NCBI GenBank assembly: GCA_014529385.2 | Contig: CM043958.1 | Coordinates: 118,849,018-118,913,017, forward strand | Origin: Adiantum capillus-veneris | Taxonomy: Eukaryota > Streptophyta > Polypodiopsida > Polypodiales > Pteridaceae | Reading direction: 5' to 3' | Length of the DNA stretch: 64,000 nt | Part shown: in pieces, positions 22,724 to 33,294 of the stretch | Layout: each line of letters opens with the position of its first letter | Position numbering within the stretch: the stretch's first letter is position 1 | Notes under the pieces: model-generated | Databases searched by the model: none | Told to the model about the DNA's origin: nothing | What the model saw: the letters and a program-made list of their open reading frames with translations, nothing else | Translations under genes and position numbers: made by a program

Positions 22724-23191
22724 TGTAGACGGCTGGCGCGTCACCATGTGGGAACGTGTTCTTAGAAGATGGGCAGTGAATCACTTAGTAATTACTAGAG
22801 TAATTACTACAGTAAACCCGAAGCATATAAATAGGGCCCATTACTTTGATATCGGGTTGGCAATTGTAATCACTTGTATTAGCGCTTTGGGCTATAATTG
22901 CACTTGAGCATCAGTGGCAGTATTGTTGGCTATACTTTTTCTCTGTAATCATATTCGCTGTAATCTCAATCATGGTATACATTTAGTGATACTTATTTCT
23001 CAACAGTCTTCTGAATTTGAATCTGAATCTGAACTTTATTCCAGTCTATAAGTCTGATTCTCAATTCAGTATCCACATTTCAGTCTAGTCTCTGATTTCT
23101 GTCTAGTCTGTTGTCTGACATCTTTCCACACGAGTAGCTGAAATCCTTCAACACTGGAATTAGCTGTCTTAAGAGATCAGCTCCAATTCCA
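22724..23191 (+). repeat. 3' LTR of G2
   Basis: 468 bp, TGTAGACGGCTGG to AATTCCA, TATA box at 22826-22833, followed by GTAAT. Most differences from the 5' LTR are C/T or A/G transitions. Confidence 0.95.
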
Positions 23192-23196
23192 GTAAT

Positions 23197-23527
23197 CCAC
23201 TTTTCTCCTGGACTGGTAATAAGAATTCATTTTTGAATAGCACATTGTGTTCCTCGTCTCTTGCTCTACAATTTTCCCATGATGGGGGAAACCTATAATA
23301 CAAAGCCTTTTAGAGGGGGGACTGGCTCCATGTAAATCCGGTCCTCAACTGCTATCAATAGCTTAATTTCTCTCTCTTTTTGAAGTATTGTTCATGCCTA
23401 TCTAACTAGGTGTTATGTTTTTGTTTCTCTCTCCATCCAAGTACTCTTGCTATGATCATTAGGAATCTATTCTTAATGAAATGTTCACTATGTCTACGTT
23501 ATTTTTTGCTATACACATGTTACTAAA
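23197..23527. other. Gene-free flank between G2 and element A
   Basis: AT-rich sequence with no supported frame. It continues the pre-insertion target of G2 (7474-7811) and leads into the 3' end of the minus-strand remnant A. Confidence 0.4.
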
Positions 23528-25164
23528 CCATTAAATGTTACAGTATGCACCATCAAACATCATTGTATATGCATATGTAATATCTACTTCCTCTTCATGA
23601 TCATTCTTGTCAACCCTTCGGTAAGATGGAAGCTCCCCTCCCTTGTGTACCACTATATCCACCAGGTGGGCTTTAATAGAATGATCCACTTTAAACACAA
23701 ACTCATACTCTTGAAGCTCCAAATTCCACTTTAAGATGTGCTTGCAAGGCTTCAAATGAGCACATAGAACTTTTGGGGCAACAAATATGTTTTGAACCTG
23801 CGACAAGAAAGAACCAAGGTGAATACCCACTGTTCTATTTCTATGTAGGAGAACTGGCTTACTTTCTTTATCTTATTCTCAAAATAGAGAGGCTTGAGGT
23901 TCCTTCCCTTCTTTTGTAAGAGCACCGACCCAAAAGCTATTGACTCCACACTAATAGATACATACAAAACCGATTGCAAGTCAGGAGGACTCACTGTTGG
24001 TAGAGCACACAATACCTCCTTGATACCATCAAAAGCCTAATGCATGTCCTCATTCCACTCAAGCCCTTGAACTCTTTGACTCAATTTCTACAGAGGATAC
24101 AGACATTGACATAGCATCTAGGAAAAAACATGACAGATACCTGAGCTTATACACAAATGATTCCAAATCCTTTGTGTTGTTGGGCAAATCCATAAGCAAC
24201 AAAGCCTTAATTTTTTCTGGGTTGGCTTCTATTCCATTTTGAGAAATCACATGTCCTAGAAAATGGACTCTAGCATGAGCAAACTTACACTTCTTTGGGC
24301 TGAGTTGCCCACCCTCTTGTTGAAGCCTTTCAAAACTCAACCTCAGCTTCTCCAAATGTGTGACCCTGGAGCTATAACATCCAATGTCATCCATGAAAAC
24401 TCAAATGAAATTACCCAAGTAGGGACCAAACACTATATGCATCCACCCTTGTAAGGTAGCATATGCATTAACTAGCCCAAAAGGAATTATTTTGTAGGAA
24501 AATAACCTCAAGGAGTAATGAAGGTCGTGTTCAATCGATCTTCAATTGCTATCAATATTTGAAAGTAGTCAAAAAATCCATCCATGATTGAGTAGTGTTC
24601 ATGACTTGCAACCTAATTGAGGATTTCATCCAGGAAGGGTAGTGGATAATGATTCCTTTTTGTGATAGCATTTAAAGGTTTGAAATCAACACATATCCTA
24701 AATCTTCCGTTCTTCTTGGGCACAATAACTACTCGAGAGACCCATTCAAATTCCTCCACTCTAAAGATGAAATCTGCCTCCAAAAGCTTTGTCACCTCTT
24801 CACAAAGCGCCCTCTCATGAACGACCCCCAGCCTCCTAAGCTTTTGAACCTTTGGCTTGGCACCTTCTTTTAGATTGATTCTATGCTTGACCCCTTTAGC
24901 TCTTGGAAACTCTGTGTATTCAATGGTTAATAGATTTGTAAACTCCGTAAACATGTCTTCATACTCCTTCTTTTTGTTCTCTGTCAAGTCCTCTCCTAGC
25001 ATGCTCCTTGCGTTCACTTTGCCAGGCTCTACAATTGCTTTTGTATTATTCTTCTCCTCCTTAACCTTCACATCATACATTGTTGCTTCCTTTTCGACAC
25101 TTATCCCAAATAGATCAGTAAATAATTGCATCAAGCCTTCCTCTACACTTTCTTTTAATGATGT
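23528..25164 (-). pseudogene. pol: Ty3 element A: RT and RNase H remnant
   Basis: On the minus strand from 25164 the frame reads SLKESVEEGLMQLFTDLF, then the RT fingers (VVIVPKKNGRFRICVDFKPL and KRNHYPLPFLDEILN). After frameshifts come the catalytic FMDDIGCYS, CKFAHARVHFLGHVISQNGI, and Ty3 RNase H pieces. The end (YEFVFKVDHSIKAHLVDIV, then TMMFDGAYCNI) looks like the junction to a second, archaeal-type RNase H as in the plant Tat lineage, cut short at about 23530. Integrase is not seen. The 5' side continues in frame at 35977 on the far side of element B. Confidence 0.85.
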
Positions 25165-25424
25165 TGACGGGAGCAAAGCGAACCTCGAACCCCGACGGCC
25201 TCTAAACCGCTAGGGGCCGAATGGCGCGCCTCAAGCCTGTCACGATAAAGCGAACAGGGGGCACAACCTAGCTTTAAGCGGCTAGGATGCTAACCACGAT
25301 GATATGAACACCGCTAACCTACACACGAAGAGAGTGACAGAGAGAGAGAGAGAGATTTGAAAATGATGAAAATCCTCGGGGGTGTGAGGGAGAATTATTT
25401 CTGCAGTATTTACAAATGGCACGC
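25165..25424 (-). repeat. Truncated 3' LTR of element B
   Basis: About 260 bp are shared with 33593-33880, including GACGGCCTCTAAA-type sequence, an AG dinucleotide tract and ATTTCTGCAGTATTTACAAA. Similarity stops at about 25425-25430, where the LTR of element C begins. Confidence 0.8.
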
Positions 25425-26243
25425 TGTCGTGCTGTGACATGTACATAGTGGGAACACATGCTACAAGAGTTATCTTGTAACTTTTTAGATACATAATTAT
25501 ATTTCCTATAATGTACATATGCATATGTAAGTATAAAAATAAGCTTTCTATCTCATCTTATTATCTCAAGGGTAATGTATTCTTACTTTACCATCAAAAA
25601 ATACTATGGGAAAAGTGTCAATAGCTCCACCTCTTTAACTTGGGGCAAAAAGCATTGATTCTTTCTTTCTACCATCTCATTATTATCTCACACCCTATCT
25701 AGATCCTATATCTAGAGTAATTTCCAATCTATATATATTCTATGTATTTTTCATATTTTTCTTATATTTCTTTTTAAATAGCTACTAGGAGGGAATCAAA
25801 TCCTAGTGGAACACTAGGTGGCATGATTTCAAAGATACACTTATTTTAATGCATTATTGCAAGCATGATTACAAAACTTTGTCAAGGAGCAATGTCATGC
25901 TTTCATATGGCATGAGGTGTCCTTTGGAATCAAATGAAAGTCTAGGCTAAGGGGACCACATGAAGACTTTTGCTGCCAGAAATGGACCCTATTTTGATGA
26001 ATTTTTTACACAAGGTTCCAATTCGAATTGGAAAATGATTTTAAAATGAAAATCGTAGCTAATGAGCTGAAGTTTCTGCCTATATTTTTACTTTTTTATT
26101 TGGAGCCACGGTTGAGGAGATATGATCAAAATACTGGACCCCAGCCTGCCCACATCATGCAGGGACAGCTCATTTCCAACTTTTCCAATTCCTGTTCACA
26201 CTGGCTCCTCTCTTCTTGTGTAAGCCCTTGGGGGTTCCCTTCA

Positions 26244-26251
26244 CCTATAAA
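26244..26251 (+). promoter_or_regulatory. TATA box of the element C LTR
   Basis: CTATAAAAGG within CACCTATAAAAGGGTACC is close to the plant consensus TATA box. Start of transcription is expected about 30 bases downstream. Confidence 0.65.
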
Positions 26252-26806
26252 AGGGTACCTCTTCTTCCTTGGAAGGGACTCAAGCATTCAAGCCATTGAT
26301 GAGAGGAATTCTCGAGGGAGTGAGCAGTAATGCCTAATTGTACTTAGCCATTAACATAAGCCCAAGCCTACACTTTCTCCTAGAGGGAGACTAGCCATTC
26401 TTGCAACAAGCTAACCTTGGAAGATCAACTCTAATCAAAGAAGGTTTTGCACTTGGTGTATCAATCAAAGTGGAATTATCCACTCTTCTTCTCTCTCCCA
26501 TCAATAATGGTGCCGAAGGGTTTCAAGTAAGATGTGTTCTACATTGATGTTTTCTTGATTTCTTGTTGTTTTCATTTTCATCTCTAATCCAACATATATA
26601 TATATATATATATGTATCTAATCTCATCTCCTTAACCAAACCTATCTCTCTCATTCTTAGTAATTCATCCTCTCTAGGTTCTCTTTGCTACAGGTACATC
26701 TCTCCTCGCAGTATCCTTATTGCCTACGGGCAAGAATAGGGCTTGGGAGGGAAACTTCTCATCTCTTCACTTCTCTCATATCTACATTTCTCACATACTA
26801 TCCTAG

Positions 26807-27025
26807 ATGAATAACCCACATGATGATCATTTCTATCGCTTTCACTCTGTACGATCTATTAGAATTAACGTATGGATTAGCCGTAAAATACACTTTCAAC
26901 AACGTATAGTGTTTCTCTTCGGCCCTAAAAGGCTCAATGAAATACTTCTATCACCAGATCCCATCATACTACCTCTCATAGACTATAATTTTTCTTTTGA
27001 TGTAAGCGTAGTTATCTTGCTATGA
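26807..27025 (+). CDS. Leader ORF 1 in the LTR of element C (72 aa)
   Basis: A 72-codon ORF (MNNPHDDHFYRF ...) ends with DVSVVILL. Its last 50 residues align with the next ORF: LFG, RLN, ILP, Y, S-x-DV and hydrophobic ends are shared. Matching residues often use different codons, for example LFG is CTC TTC GGC here and CTA TTT GGT there. The stop TGA overlaps the ATG of the next ORF (ATGA at 27022-27025). I do not recognise the family. No signal peptide or membrane segment is evident, although the C-terminus is hydrophobic. It could be chance, but the paralogy argues for a translated past. Confidence 0.45.
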   Translation: MNNPHDDHFYRFHSVRSIRINVWISRKIHFQQRIVFLFGPKRLNEILLSPDPIILPLIDYNFSFDVSVVILL

Positions 27026-27234
27026 ACCAAGAGGATTTGTACACACAATTAATCCCAATCACTAGACAACATATCTATATTATGGTAAGCACAAAACTAC
27101 AATTCCAAAGAACAATTCCTAGCCTATTTGGTCAGTCAAGGTTGAATGCCATTAACTCATCCATTAACCCTTTCATATTACCCATGATACGATATGACCA
27201 TAGCCTTGATGTTTTCATCTTCGTATTGTTTTGA
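27022..27234 (+). CDS. Leader ORF 2 in the LTR of element C (70 aa)
   Basis: This 70-codon ORF (MNQEDLYTQLIPITRQ ...) begins in the ATGA overlap with the previous ORF, an arrangement that allows termination-reinitiation. It aligns with leader ORF 1 at about 40 percent over 54 residues, including SLFGQSRLN and ILPMIRYD. It ends DVFIFVLF. The pair looks like a tandem duplication kept open in both copies. Function unknown; a short accessory peptide or a translation-control leader for gag (27489) are possibilities, both inference. Confidence 0.45.
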   Translation: MNQEDLYTQLIPITRQHIYIMVSTKLQFQRTIPSLFGQSRLNAINSSINPFILPMIRYDHSLDVFIFVLF

Positions 27235-27441
27235 CATTCTCTTTTGCGTTCTTTCTTTGTGTGTGTGAGTACAAGAGAGAAAGAGTGACTCTTCTTTGAT
27301 TGCACTTCTTTCCAAACCCTAGTCTTTATGGCATCTATGGTTTAACTCCTTCATATAGTTTTTGTTGAGTTCTCTCACAAACTCTCACAGCCATAAGCCC
27401 GGTGCTTTCCTGGCAAGACCGCAAATTTCTCGACATATTTT

Positions 27442-27454
27442 TGGTGAACCCGAC
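27442..27454 (+). other. Primer-binding site of element C
   Basis: TGGTGAACCCGAC lies six bases after the LTR end. The leading TGG fits a tRNA CCA end; the tRNA is not identified. Confidence 0.6.
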
Positions 27455-27488
27455 GCGAAACTGCTAGGGTGAGAGTTTGTGGGTAACC

Positions 27489-28560
27489 ATGGGTGATCAT
27501 GATGAGCAACAGGGTATGCATTTTGACCCAGCAACAATGCAAATGTTTCAAGCATTTGCAATGTTCATGCAACAACAACATGCTACTGAAAGAAGGGAGA
27601 TTTCAGCAACGAAGGCCATACAAGCGGTCGTCAACAGAATGGATCAGTTTAATGGCAAAGATGTAACCAAGTACTTACGCGAGTATGTGAAGGAGATGGA
27701 GCTACATCGCGTGTCAGAAGGTGAGATGATTCAAAGCTTTGAGCTAGTTGTTGCTCCAGAAATTAGGGGCATGTTAGGGCAATTAAAGATGGGCATGGGA
27801 GAAATTGGGAAGAACTCAAAGTAGCTTTAAAGGAGGAATATTTCATGGAGGACTCTGAGAGAGTGACCAAAAGGACATTCTTAGAATGGGTAGTCAAGCC
27901 AAAGCAAGGACTATCAATAACAGAGCTACTTAGGGAATTTGAGCGGCGCTATGCACAACTCACTAGGACAGAAAGGGCCACACTAGATGCAGAGAAGACA
28001 GATCTTTTCTTACAAGCTGCAGGTAAAGAGTTTCAAGAAAATTTGGAGCTTCTTCTTGAAGATAAAGATGCTGAGTAAGGACTAAAGACCGACTGGAATG
28101 AGGTTGAAGGTGCCGTCTCACTGCTTGCCAAACGACAAAGAAGAAGGGACAAGATGGTAGTAAACACTACAAGTCCTTCCACCTCAACTTCTGACAAAAT
28201 GGTAAAGCCTACTTTTATCGCTCCTAAGTTTTATGAGTCCATGCTAGATGAGCTTGTGAAGGGAATGCGTGACTTGAAGGTGAAGTTTGCAAAGCTTGAA
28301 GAAAAAGGCCAACCATCAGGGCCACTTCCTAGGCAAAGACAACAGCCCAAAGAAGGGTTTGTTAATAGATGTATTTGGTGTGATAGTACAGACCATGTAA
28401 GAAGGGATTGTGATGATTTTAGTGATGCTTTGTCAAAAGATGTTGTCTTTTTTAAGGATGGTAAAATCCACTTAAGAGAGACAGGTCTACCCTTGAGAAC
28501 TAACTTTGGGAAGGGGGGAATGCAAACCTTAGTTGAAGATATGGCAACCAAGCATGCCAC
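27489..28560 (+). pseudogene. gag: Gag of element C with zinc knuckle
   Basis: The ATG at 27489 has good context (ACCATGG): MGDHDEQQGMHFDPATMQMF. The helical capsid region (MDQFNGKDVTKYLREYVKEM) is followed by a one-base frameshift near 27805, after which the frame resumes (EYFMEDSERVTKRTFLEW ... LLREFERRYAQL). A TAA lies at 28076. The nucleocapsid-like part has one CCHC knuckle, CIWCDSTDHVRRDC, at about 28370. The frame continues into the protease with no obvious boundary, so the end given is approximate. Confidence 0.85.
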
Positions 28561-30324
28561 CTCTTCAGTTGAGGCAGCTACTTATGGAGTCAAAATTGAA
28601 CATTTTTGTGATGAAGAAGTGAGTGACCATCATGGTCAAATTTGGCCAAATGTCATGCAATTAGATAAAAAGGGAAAGCTTACAAAAGAGATTCTACATG
28701 AAGCAGGTGATTGCATACGTCTAGAAATAGGATGGAATGATCCAGTGGACTCATTGTCAGTGCATGCCTACATTACAAAATGCCAACAAAATGAGGCAAT
28801 TGTAGAAGAGAAGCGCAGACGTGAGAATGTTGATGAAGGACCATCAAAAAGAGCTTCTAGAAGTGGGGGAAGAAGCAACTCAATGCCTTCTCAAACACCC
28901 TCAACACAAGGAGCATCTCCACCTGAAGTACTCATGGAGGAGTCTACAACAGGAAAGAAGAAAGAGCCAATGAAAGGTAAGACAAAAGGCCCAACTTATA
29001 AACTACAATCTGATATTGAGGTTGCTACAGACTTAAAGAAAGTCTTGGACGAAAGGATCTTGAATAGCAAGATTGAGTTCACTCTGGGAGAAGTTCTTGG
29101 CATTGCAAAGCGTGAATTCCATGAGGAGATCATTGACATCATCAAGAGGAAAAGGCAAACCCTTGCTGAAGTTTCTCGTCCACAGGTTGAAGGGGAAACA
29201 TCGAAGACACAAGGGGTGCAGCTGCAAAATAAGGAGAATGATGGAGCTGTGGTAGGATGCTACCAATCTAGTGGGAGAGTGAAGCAAGTGCATTTCTCAA
29301 ATGATGATGAAGAAGTTGAAGATATTCCTAGGAGTTACTATTCACGAAGTCATTGGGCAAGGGCTACTACAGAAACTTTGGTCAAGGTAGGTGATCTTGA
29401 AGAGCCATTTGTTGCCTTGATTGACCATGGTTCAGAAATAAACATAATGTCAAAGAGTCTCTACAACAAGTGCAAATGGCCGATGGACACAGATCATGGC
29501 TGGATGGTAAAAGTGGCAAACAATTCATCCGGTGAATTGTATGCAGCATGTCCAGGTGTGAAGGTGACAATAGGTGATGTAAAGATTGACCAAAACTTCT
29601 TTGTTCAGGATACATCTTCATATCATCTCATCCTTGGACAACCCTACATTGTGGGAGTTCGAATGGAAACAAAGGTAATGGACGATGGTTCAGCATATGC
29701 TAGGATACGTAGCAAAGATGGTAAACGTGCTGTCCAATTTCTCACAGTCTGTGTAAACCATGAAAGAAATCGTGACAACCTCAGAGAACATCCTCTACCA
29801 AAGGTAAGCAAAGAGTTTCATGATCATAGAGAAATGATGGGTTTTTGCCAAGTACCATTGTAAAGCGGGATTGCAGTGGTACAGAAAGAAAAAGGGTCTC
29901 GCCTGATCCAAAAATAGGTGAAACTTTCTCCATGAGCTCCTTGGTAACAAGGAATGGATCAGTATGTTTTACAAAACTTGAAGATTTGAAGAGATATGAG
30001 AGGCAATATGTGCATAATGTACAAATAGGCATGAAAAAGAGTGGGTTGCTAAAGCCTACTGAAAATTTTTTGGGTTTGTGTGAACAAGTTTCTTTTGTAG
30101 ATACTATGGGTGAGCTTGATGCTATAATGAGGTCTAGTTTGCATCTTGAAAATGAAGTTGTGGAAGTTTGCTCTATGGAAATGTATCAAGTAGTAGAAGC
30201 CTTTAAAGAAAGCCAAACAGTTGGCCGAGAAGTCCATGTTGAAACTAAATACAAGAGTGTAGCAAAGAAGGTGAAACCAGTAGCTTCACCCTTACCACCC
30301 AACAACAGGGAAAAGATTGAATAG
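28561..30324 (+). pseudogene. pro: Protease and linker of element C
   Basis: The frame is open until 29863. The retropepsin reads FVALIDHGSEINIMSKSLYN (active site D-H-G rather than D-T-G or D-S-G), then SSYHLILGQPYIVGVRMETK as the ILGxP strand. A frameshift near 29850 moves to a frame that runs to a TAG at 30322 and then into RT. A DHG-type loop with this context recalls Ty3 elements of basidiomycete fungi as I know them. This remains to be checked. Confidence 0.8.
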
Positions 30325-31018
30325 GCTTCTTTACAACCAAGTTTGCGGAATCCTAAAAAGATCGGGCATACCTTCACAAAGGAGTCTTTTCAAGAGTTGC
30401 AGATTGGTTGCGAGGAGTTTCTAACACAGGAGGAGACAAAGTGCTTCAAAGAAATGCTTTCAAAGCATTGTAAGGCTTTTGTATTTGAGCCACATGAGAT
30501 AGGATGTGTTGATCCTTATATTGTAGCTCCTATGGTAATTTTCAAAATACCTCATGTGCCTTGGAATCTACGGCCTATTCCGGTTTCAAAGGCTCATTTG
30601 CATAAGTTAGTAGAGCTACTGAATGAGAAAATCAAAATGGGAATCTTGGAGCCTTCTTGTGCTCCATACTCAAACAGGTGGTTCACAGTTCCAAAGAAGA
30701 ATGGTTCTCTACGCTTCATCCAAGATATGCAACCAGTGAACAAGGTGACAATTAGAAATGTAGGTACAGGTCCAATTGTGGATGAATTTGCAGAGGCGTT
30801 TTCAGGGAGGGCAATCTACTCAATGGGGCATCTCTACTCAGGGTATGATCAATTTCAGCTTGCAATCAAAAGCAGAGACTTGACAACCATGAGGACACCT
30901 TTGGGTTTGGTAAGGATGTGTACCTTGCCACAGGGAGCAACCAACTCGGTTGCACATATGATGAATGGGATGAATAAGGTCTTACGTGACTTTATTCCTC
31001 AAATCACAATGCCTTTTT
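30325..31018 (+). pseudogene. pol: RT of element C, N-terminal half
   Basis: The RT fingers and palm start are clear: IKMGILEPSCAPYSNRWFTV, then PKKNGSLRFIQDMQPVNKV, TIRNVGTGPIVDEF, and LPQGATNSVAHMM for the normal FGxxNAPxxFQ motif. The next line should carry the DD catalytic motif after ITMPF, but sequence from the opposite strand (element B gag) begins there. The first catalytic Asp position reads SMGHLYSGYDQF, where Ty3 elements have Asp before the LxxGY block, so this copy has lost it. Confidence 0.85.
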
Positions 31019-32218
31019 GCATACTCACCTAGTGAGAAGTCCACGATGTCTATCTTCCGCCGCGGTTTAGCTGCTTGCTTGCTAGACTCAGCCTTCCCTT
31101 TCATCTTCTCTTCTCTTTGAGATGCTTCCTCATGCCTCGCACGCTTCACTCCCATAGCATCCACTTCTTCTACCTTCGCTTTTCCTTTGTGCTTCTCTCG
31201 AACTGATTCTTCTACCTTTGCCTTCCCTTTAGCCTCCAAGCTAATAACACTCACCGCTTGGTTCATAGCAGGTGGTGGGGGTAGTGGCGGAATGAGAGGT
31301 CGGGGTGGTGGTTGTTGTTGTACAGGTGGTCGAAGGATTTGGACCGGTGGGATCGGTCCTGGTTGCCTAGGTGGTGGTCTTGCTCTTGGCGGAGAGATCT
31401 GATTCTGTCTCCCCCCTCTATTGAAATTCTGTCTCCTTGGGTGTGGACAGTAGTAAATTCCATGGCCATCTTCCCCGCAGTTGTAACAGTGGTACTCTTG
31501 GTTCTGCCTTCGTTGTCCTCTTCCTTGTTCTGGATTCCTGCCAGGTGCATGCCCTTGCTACACCAGATGCACAGATAAACTCTCTAGTTGGGTGGTGATG
31601 CGACTCAGCAGGTCTTGCTGCTCTTCTGATGCCTCCTGCGATTGGACTCTATGATTGGTTGTTGCAGTCACTGGGGTTGGTCAGGCCGAGCTTGTTTCCT
31701 CTGACTCGTTTACTCTTCCTTGCATGCAGAGCTTCTTGTCTTTAAGGCGGGCTACTTCGGCTGCCAACTCATATGTTGCAGGAAATCTTCCCTTCACCTT
31801 CTCTCTAAGCGGCAACCATAGACCAGCAATGAAATGGTCCTTCTTTAGGAAATTAGGTGCTTCTTCGCCTTCCTCCAGTGAGGCAACCCATCTCTCCCAT
31901 AAGTCCACAAATTTGGACTCGTAGGTGGCATACTCCAGCAGACCTCCCTGCTTTAATTTTGTCAGTAGCTGCCATAGCTTCTCCGAACCTCTTTACAAAA
32001 GCAGCCCTTAACACATCCCATGCATTCTTGGTGGCCTGGGGCAATGCATTATACCAGGACTTGACCTCTACTTTCATCAGTAGAGGAAAAAATATAAGTC
32101 GTGAAGCGTCGTCATCTTTGTTGGAGACGACACAAGCAATGTCGAAATCATCCAAAAAGTTGGTGGTGAGATCCTCACCCTTCTTTCCACTGAACGTGGG
32201 GAAAGAAACACTTGCCAT
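31019..32218 (-). pseudogene. gag: Gag of element B
   Basis: On the minus strand MASVSFPTFSGKKGED opens a gag domain (SWYNALPQATKNAWDVLRAA and FVKRFGEAMAATDKI), followed after frameshifts by FLKKDHFIAGLWLPLREKV and a CCHC knuckle CYNCGEDGHGIYYC (31446-31489). A Pro-rich and then Lys/Glu-rich linker follows and ends in KIDIVDFSLGEY at the junction with element C. The protease is missing. Confidence 0.8.
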
Positions 32219-32557
32219 GGTAGTGACTCAGGAAATTACAAACCTTTTTTTCTCTTTTTTTTTTTACATTAACAATTGTAGCGGCTCATAGCGGCTTTTT
32301 ACAGGGGTGGGTGGATAGGTTAAAACAAGATAAAGATAGAAACATTAAAGGAATGATGGTAATCTAGTATAGGGAGAATGATAGGGTTTGGGGAATTGAG
32401 GATTTCTCCTAGTACCGCCGCACCGAATAGGTGTACGATCTTCTATTGGTAGGAGACTTTTCTATCTACATAGATATTCACATGCATATGCTGTAGGAAT
32501 CTGAACGGGAATGTCGTCGGCCCGTTTTCCATTATGCACAGAGGGTGGAATACTTAC
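32219..32557. other. Untranslated leader between B small ORFs and gag
   Basis: No supported frame. It contains a T-rich run (A-rich on the coding strand) directly upstream of the gag ATG. Confidence 0.4.
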
Positions 32558-33088
32558 TTATACTCTTACCGTGCGAGTGTTGATGAGTCGGCACATCCAC
32601 AAGAGGTTGTCGCCTTTCATGGGCTCTACCTTTCCTTCGTTGCTTAGCACGTACAGGGTGATGGCGACGTGTCTGACCACTCCCAACCTCTTGGCTAATA
32701 TCAATTGCAGGTAATTTCCGTAGTCAACGTGTTGCATGAATTCTACTCCATTCAGTTGCAACTCGTCCCCAGTCCACCGAGTTTCACCCGTGGTAGAGAG
32801 CTTTTTCAGGATAAGTTGTACAGGGAGAGGAGGAAGATCCTCCACTTGCTTTACAAAACAACGAGAGCAGTAGCTGAACCACTCTTCCTTAGGACATGGG
32901 AATCTTCTTACCACTTCTTCTTCCGGATTGTTGAAGTGGATTGGTAGCACTCGCACACGTCGTGCAAATCGGTAGGCAACCTTCCGCCGCTTAGCTTTGG
33001 ATGACTTCCTCTTTGGCAAGCTGGGTACAACCCGGCGTTTTGAGCTTGAAGCACTTGCTTGGCCAGATGCTTCTCCCTTCGGGGTCAT
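32558..33088 (-). CDS. Element B leader ORF c (176 aa)
   Basis: The ORF starts MTPKGEASGQASASSSKRRV with a strongly basic N-terminus (KRKSSKAKRRK) and continues with a globular-looking part (PCPKEEWFSYCSRCFVKQVE, then EFMQHVDYGNYLQLILAKRL). Its ATG overlaps the stop of leader ORF b (ATGA, 33085-33088). It precedes gag on the element's coding strand. I do not recognise it. The three leader ORFs could be one former protein of about 330 residues broken by two frameshifts. Confidence 0.4.
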   Translation of the reverse strand: MTPKGEASGQASASSSKRRVVPSLPKRKSSKAKRRKVAYRFARRVRVLPIHFNNPEEEVVRRFPCPKEEWFSYCSRCFVKQVEDLPPLPVQLILKKLSTTGETRWTGDELQLNGVEFMQHVDYGNYLQLILAKRLGVVRHVAITLYVLSNEGKVEPMKGDNLLWMCRLINTRTVRV

Positions 33089-33294
33089 GTGTTTCCAGAC
33101 TGGCTTAACTCCTCCTTACCTTTGGCTCGAGCAGCCCCTTTAGGCCACTTTGGAGTTATAACTTTGACTACCATTTCTTTAGGAAAAAGAGGCCTCACCG
33201 TTTTCTTCCCTTCCTTGATGTGGATGACTTCTTCGTGATGAATGTCGATGTAGATGATTTCAGCCCTTTCGCTGCCTTCGTTGCTGGCACTCAC
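33085..33294 (-). CDS. Element B leader ORF b (69 aa)
   Basis: MSASNEGSERAEIIYIDIHH leads to a basic tail (GAARAKGKEELSQSGNT). It overlaps ORF a by 35 bases and ORF c by an ATGA. Unknown function; possibly the middle of a frame-shifted larger ORF. Confidence 0.3.
   Translation of the reverse strand: MSASNEGSERAEIIYIDIHHEEVIHIKEGKKTVRPLFPKEMVVKVITPKWPKGAARAKGKEELSQSGNT

Larger units (their letters stand above)
7812..23191 (+). mobile_element. Complete Ty3/gypsy element G2 with nested copia
   Basis: Two 468-bp LTRs (7812-8279 and 22724-23191) flank primer-binding site, gag-pro, RT-RNase H, integrase, an extra 3' ORF and a polypurine tract. A perfect 5-bp target duplication GTAAT lies at 7807-7811 and 23192-23196. 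By eye the LTRs differ at about 18 of 468 positions, roughly 4 percent. Removing the nested copia and its duplication leaves an element of about 10.2 kb. It is defective: the N-terminal RT blocks are deleted, and TAG stops interrupt gag, pro and pol. Confidence 0.95.
25425..27435 (+). repeat. Putative 5' LTR of element C, about 2 kb
   Basis: It starts TGTCGTGCTG and ends TTTCTCGACA, giving inverted termini TGTCG and CGACA. A TATA box with classic context (CCTATAAAAGGG) sits at about 26243-26254. A primer-binding site follows the end. Two small ORFs lie between the TATA box and the end, so they would be in the leader of the element's RNA. Confidence 0.65.
25425..31018 (+). mobile_element. Ty3/gypsy element C, 5' two-thirds
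   Basis: The likely LTR spans 25425-27435 (TGTCG ... CGACA termini), followed by a primer-binding site, gag, protease and the first half of RT. The RT stops at about 31018, where minus-strand gag of element B begins. A deletion seems to have removed the C 3' half, the rest of the B 3' LTR and the B pol. Only one LTR remains, so the LTR start rests on where similarity to the B LTR ends and on the matching terminal pentamers. Confidence 0.75.

Noticed and set aside
26028-26330. 100-codon ORF upstream of the twin leader ORFs in element C
   Set aside because: It spans the TATA box and would begin upstream of the transcript start, so it is probably chance.
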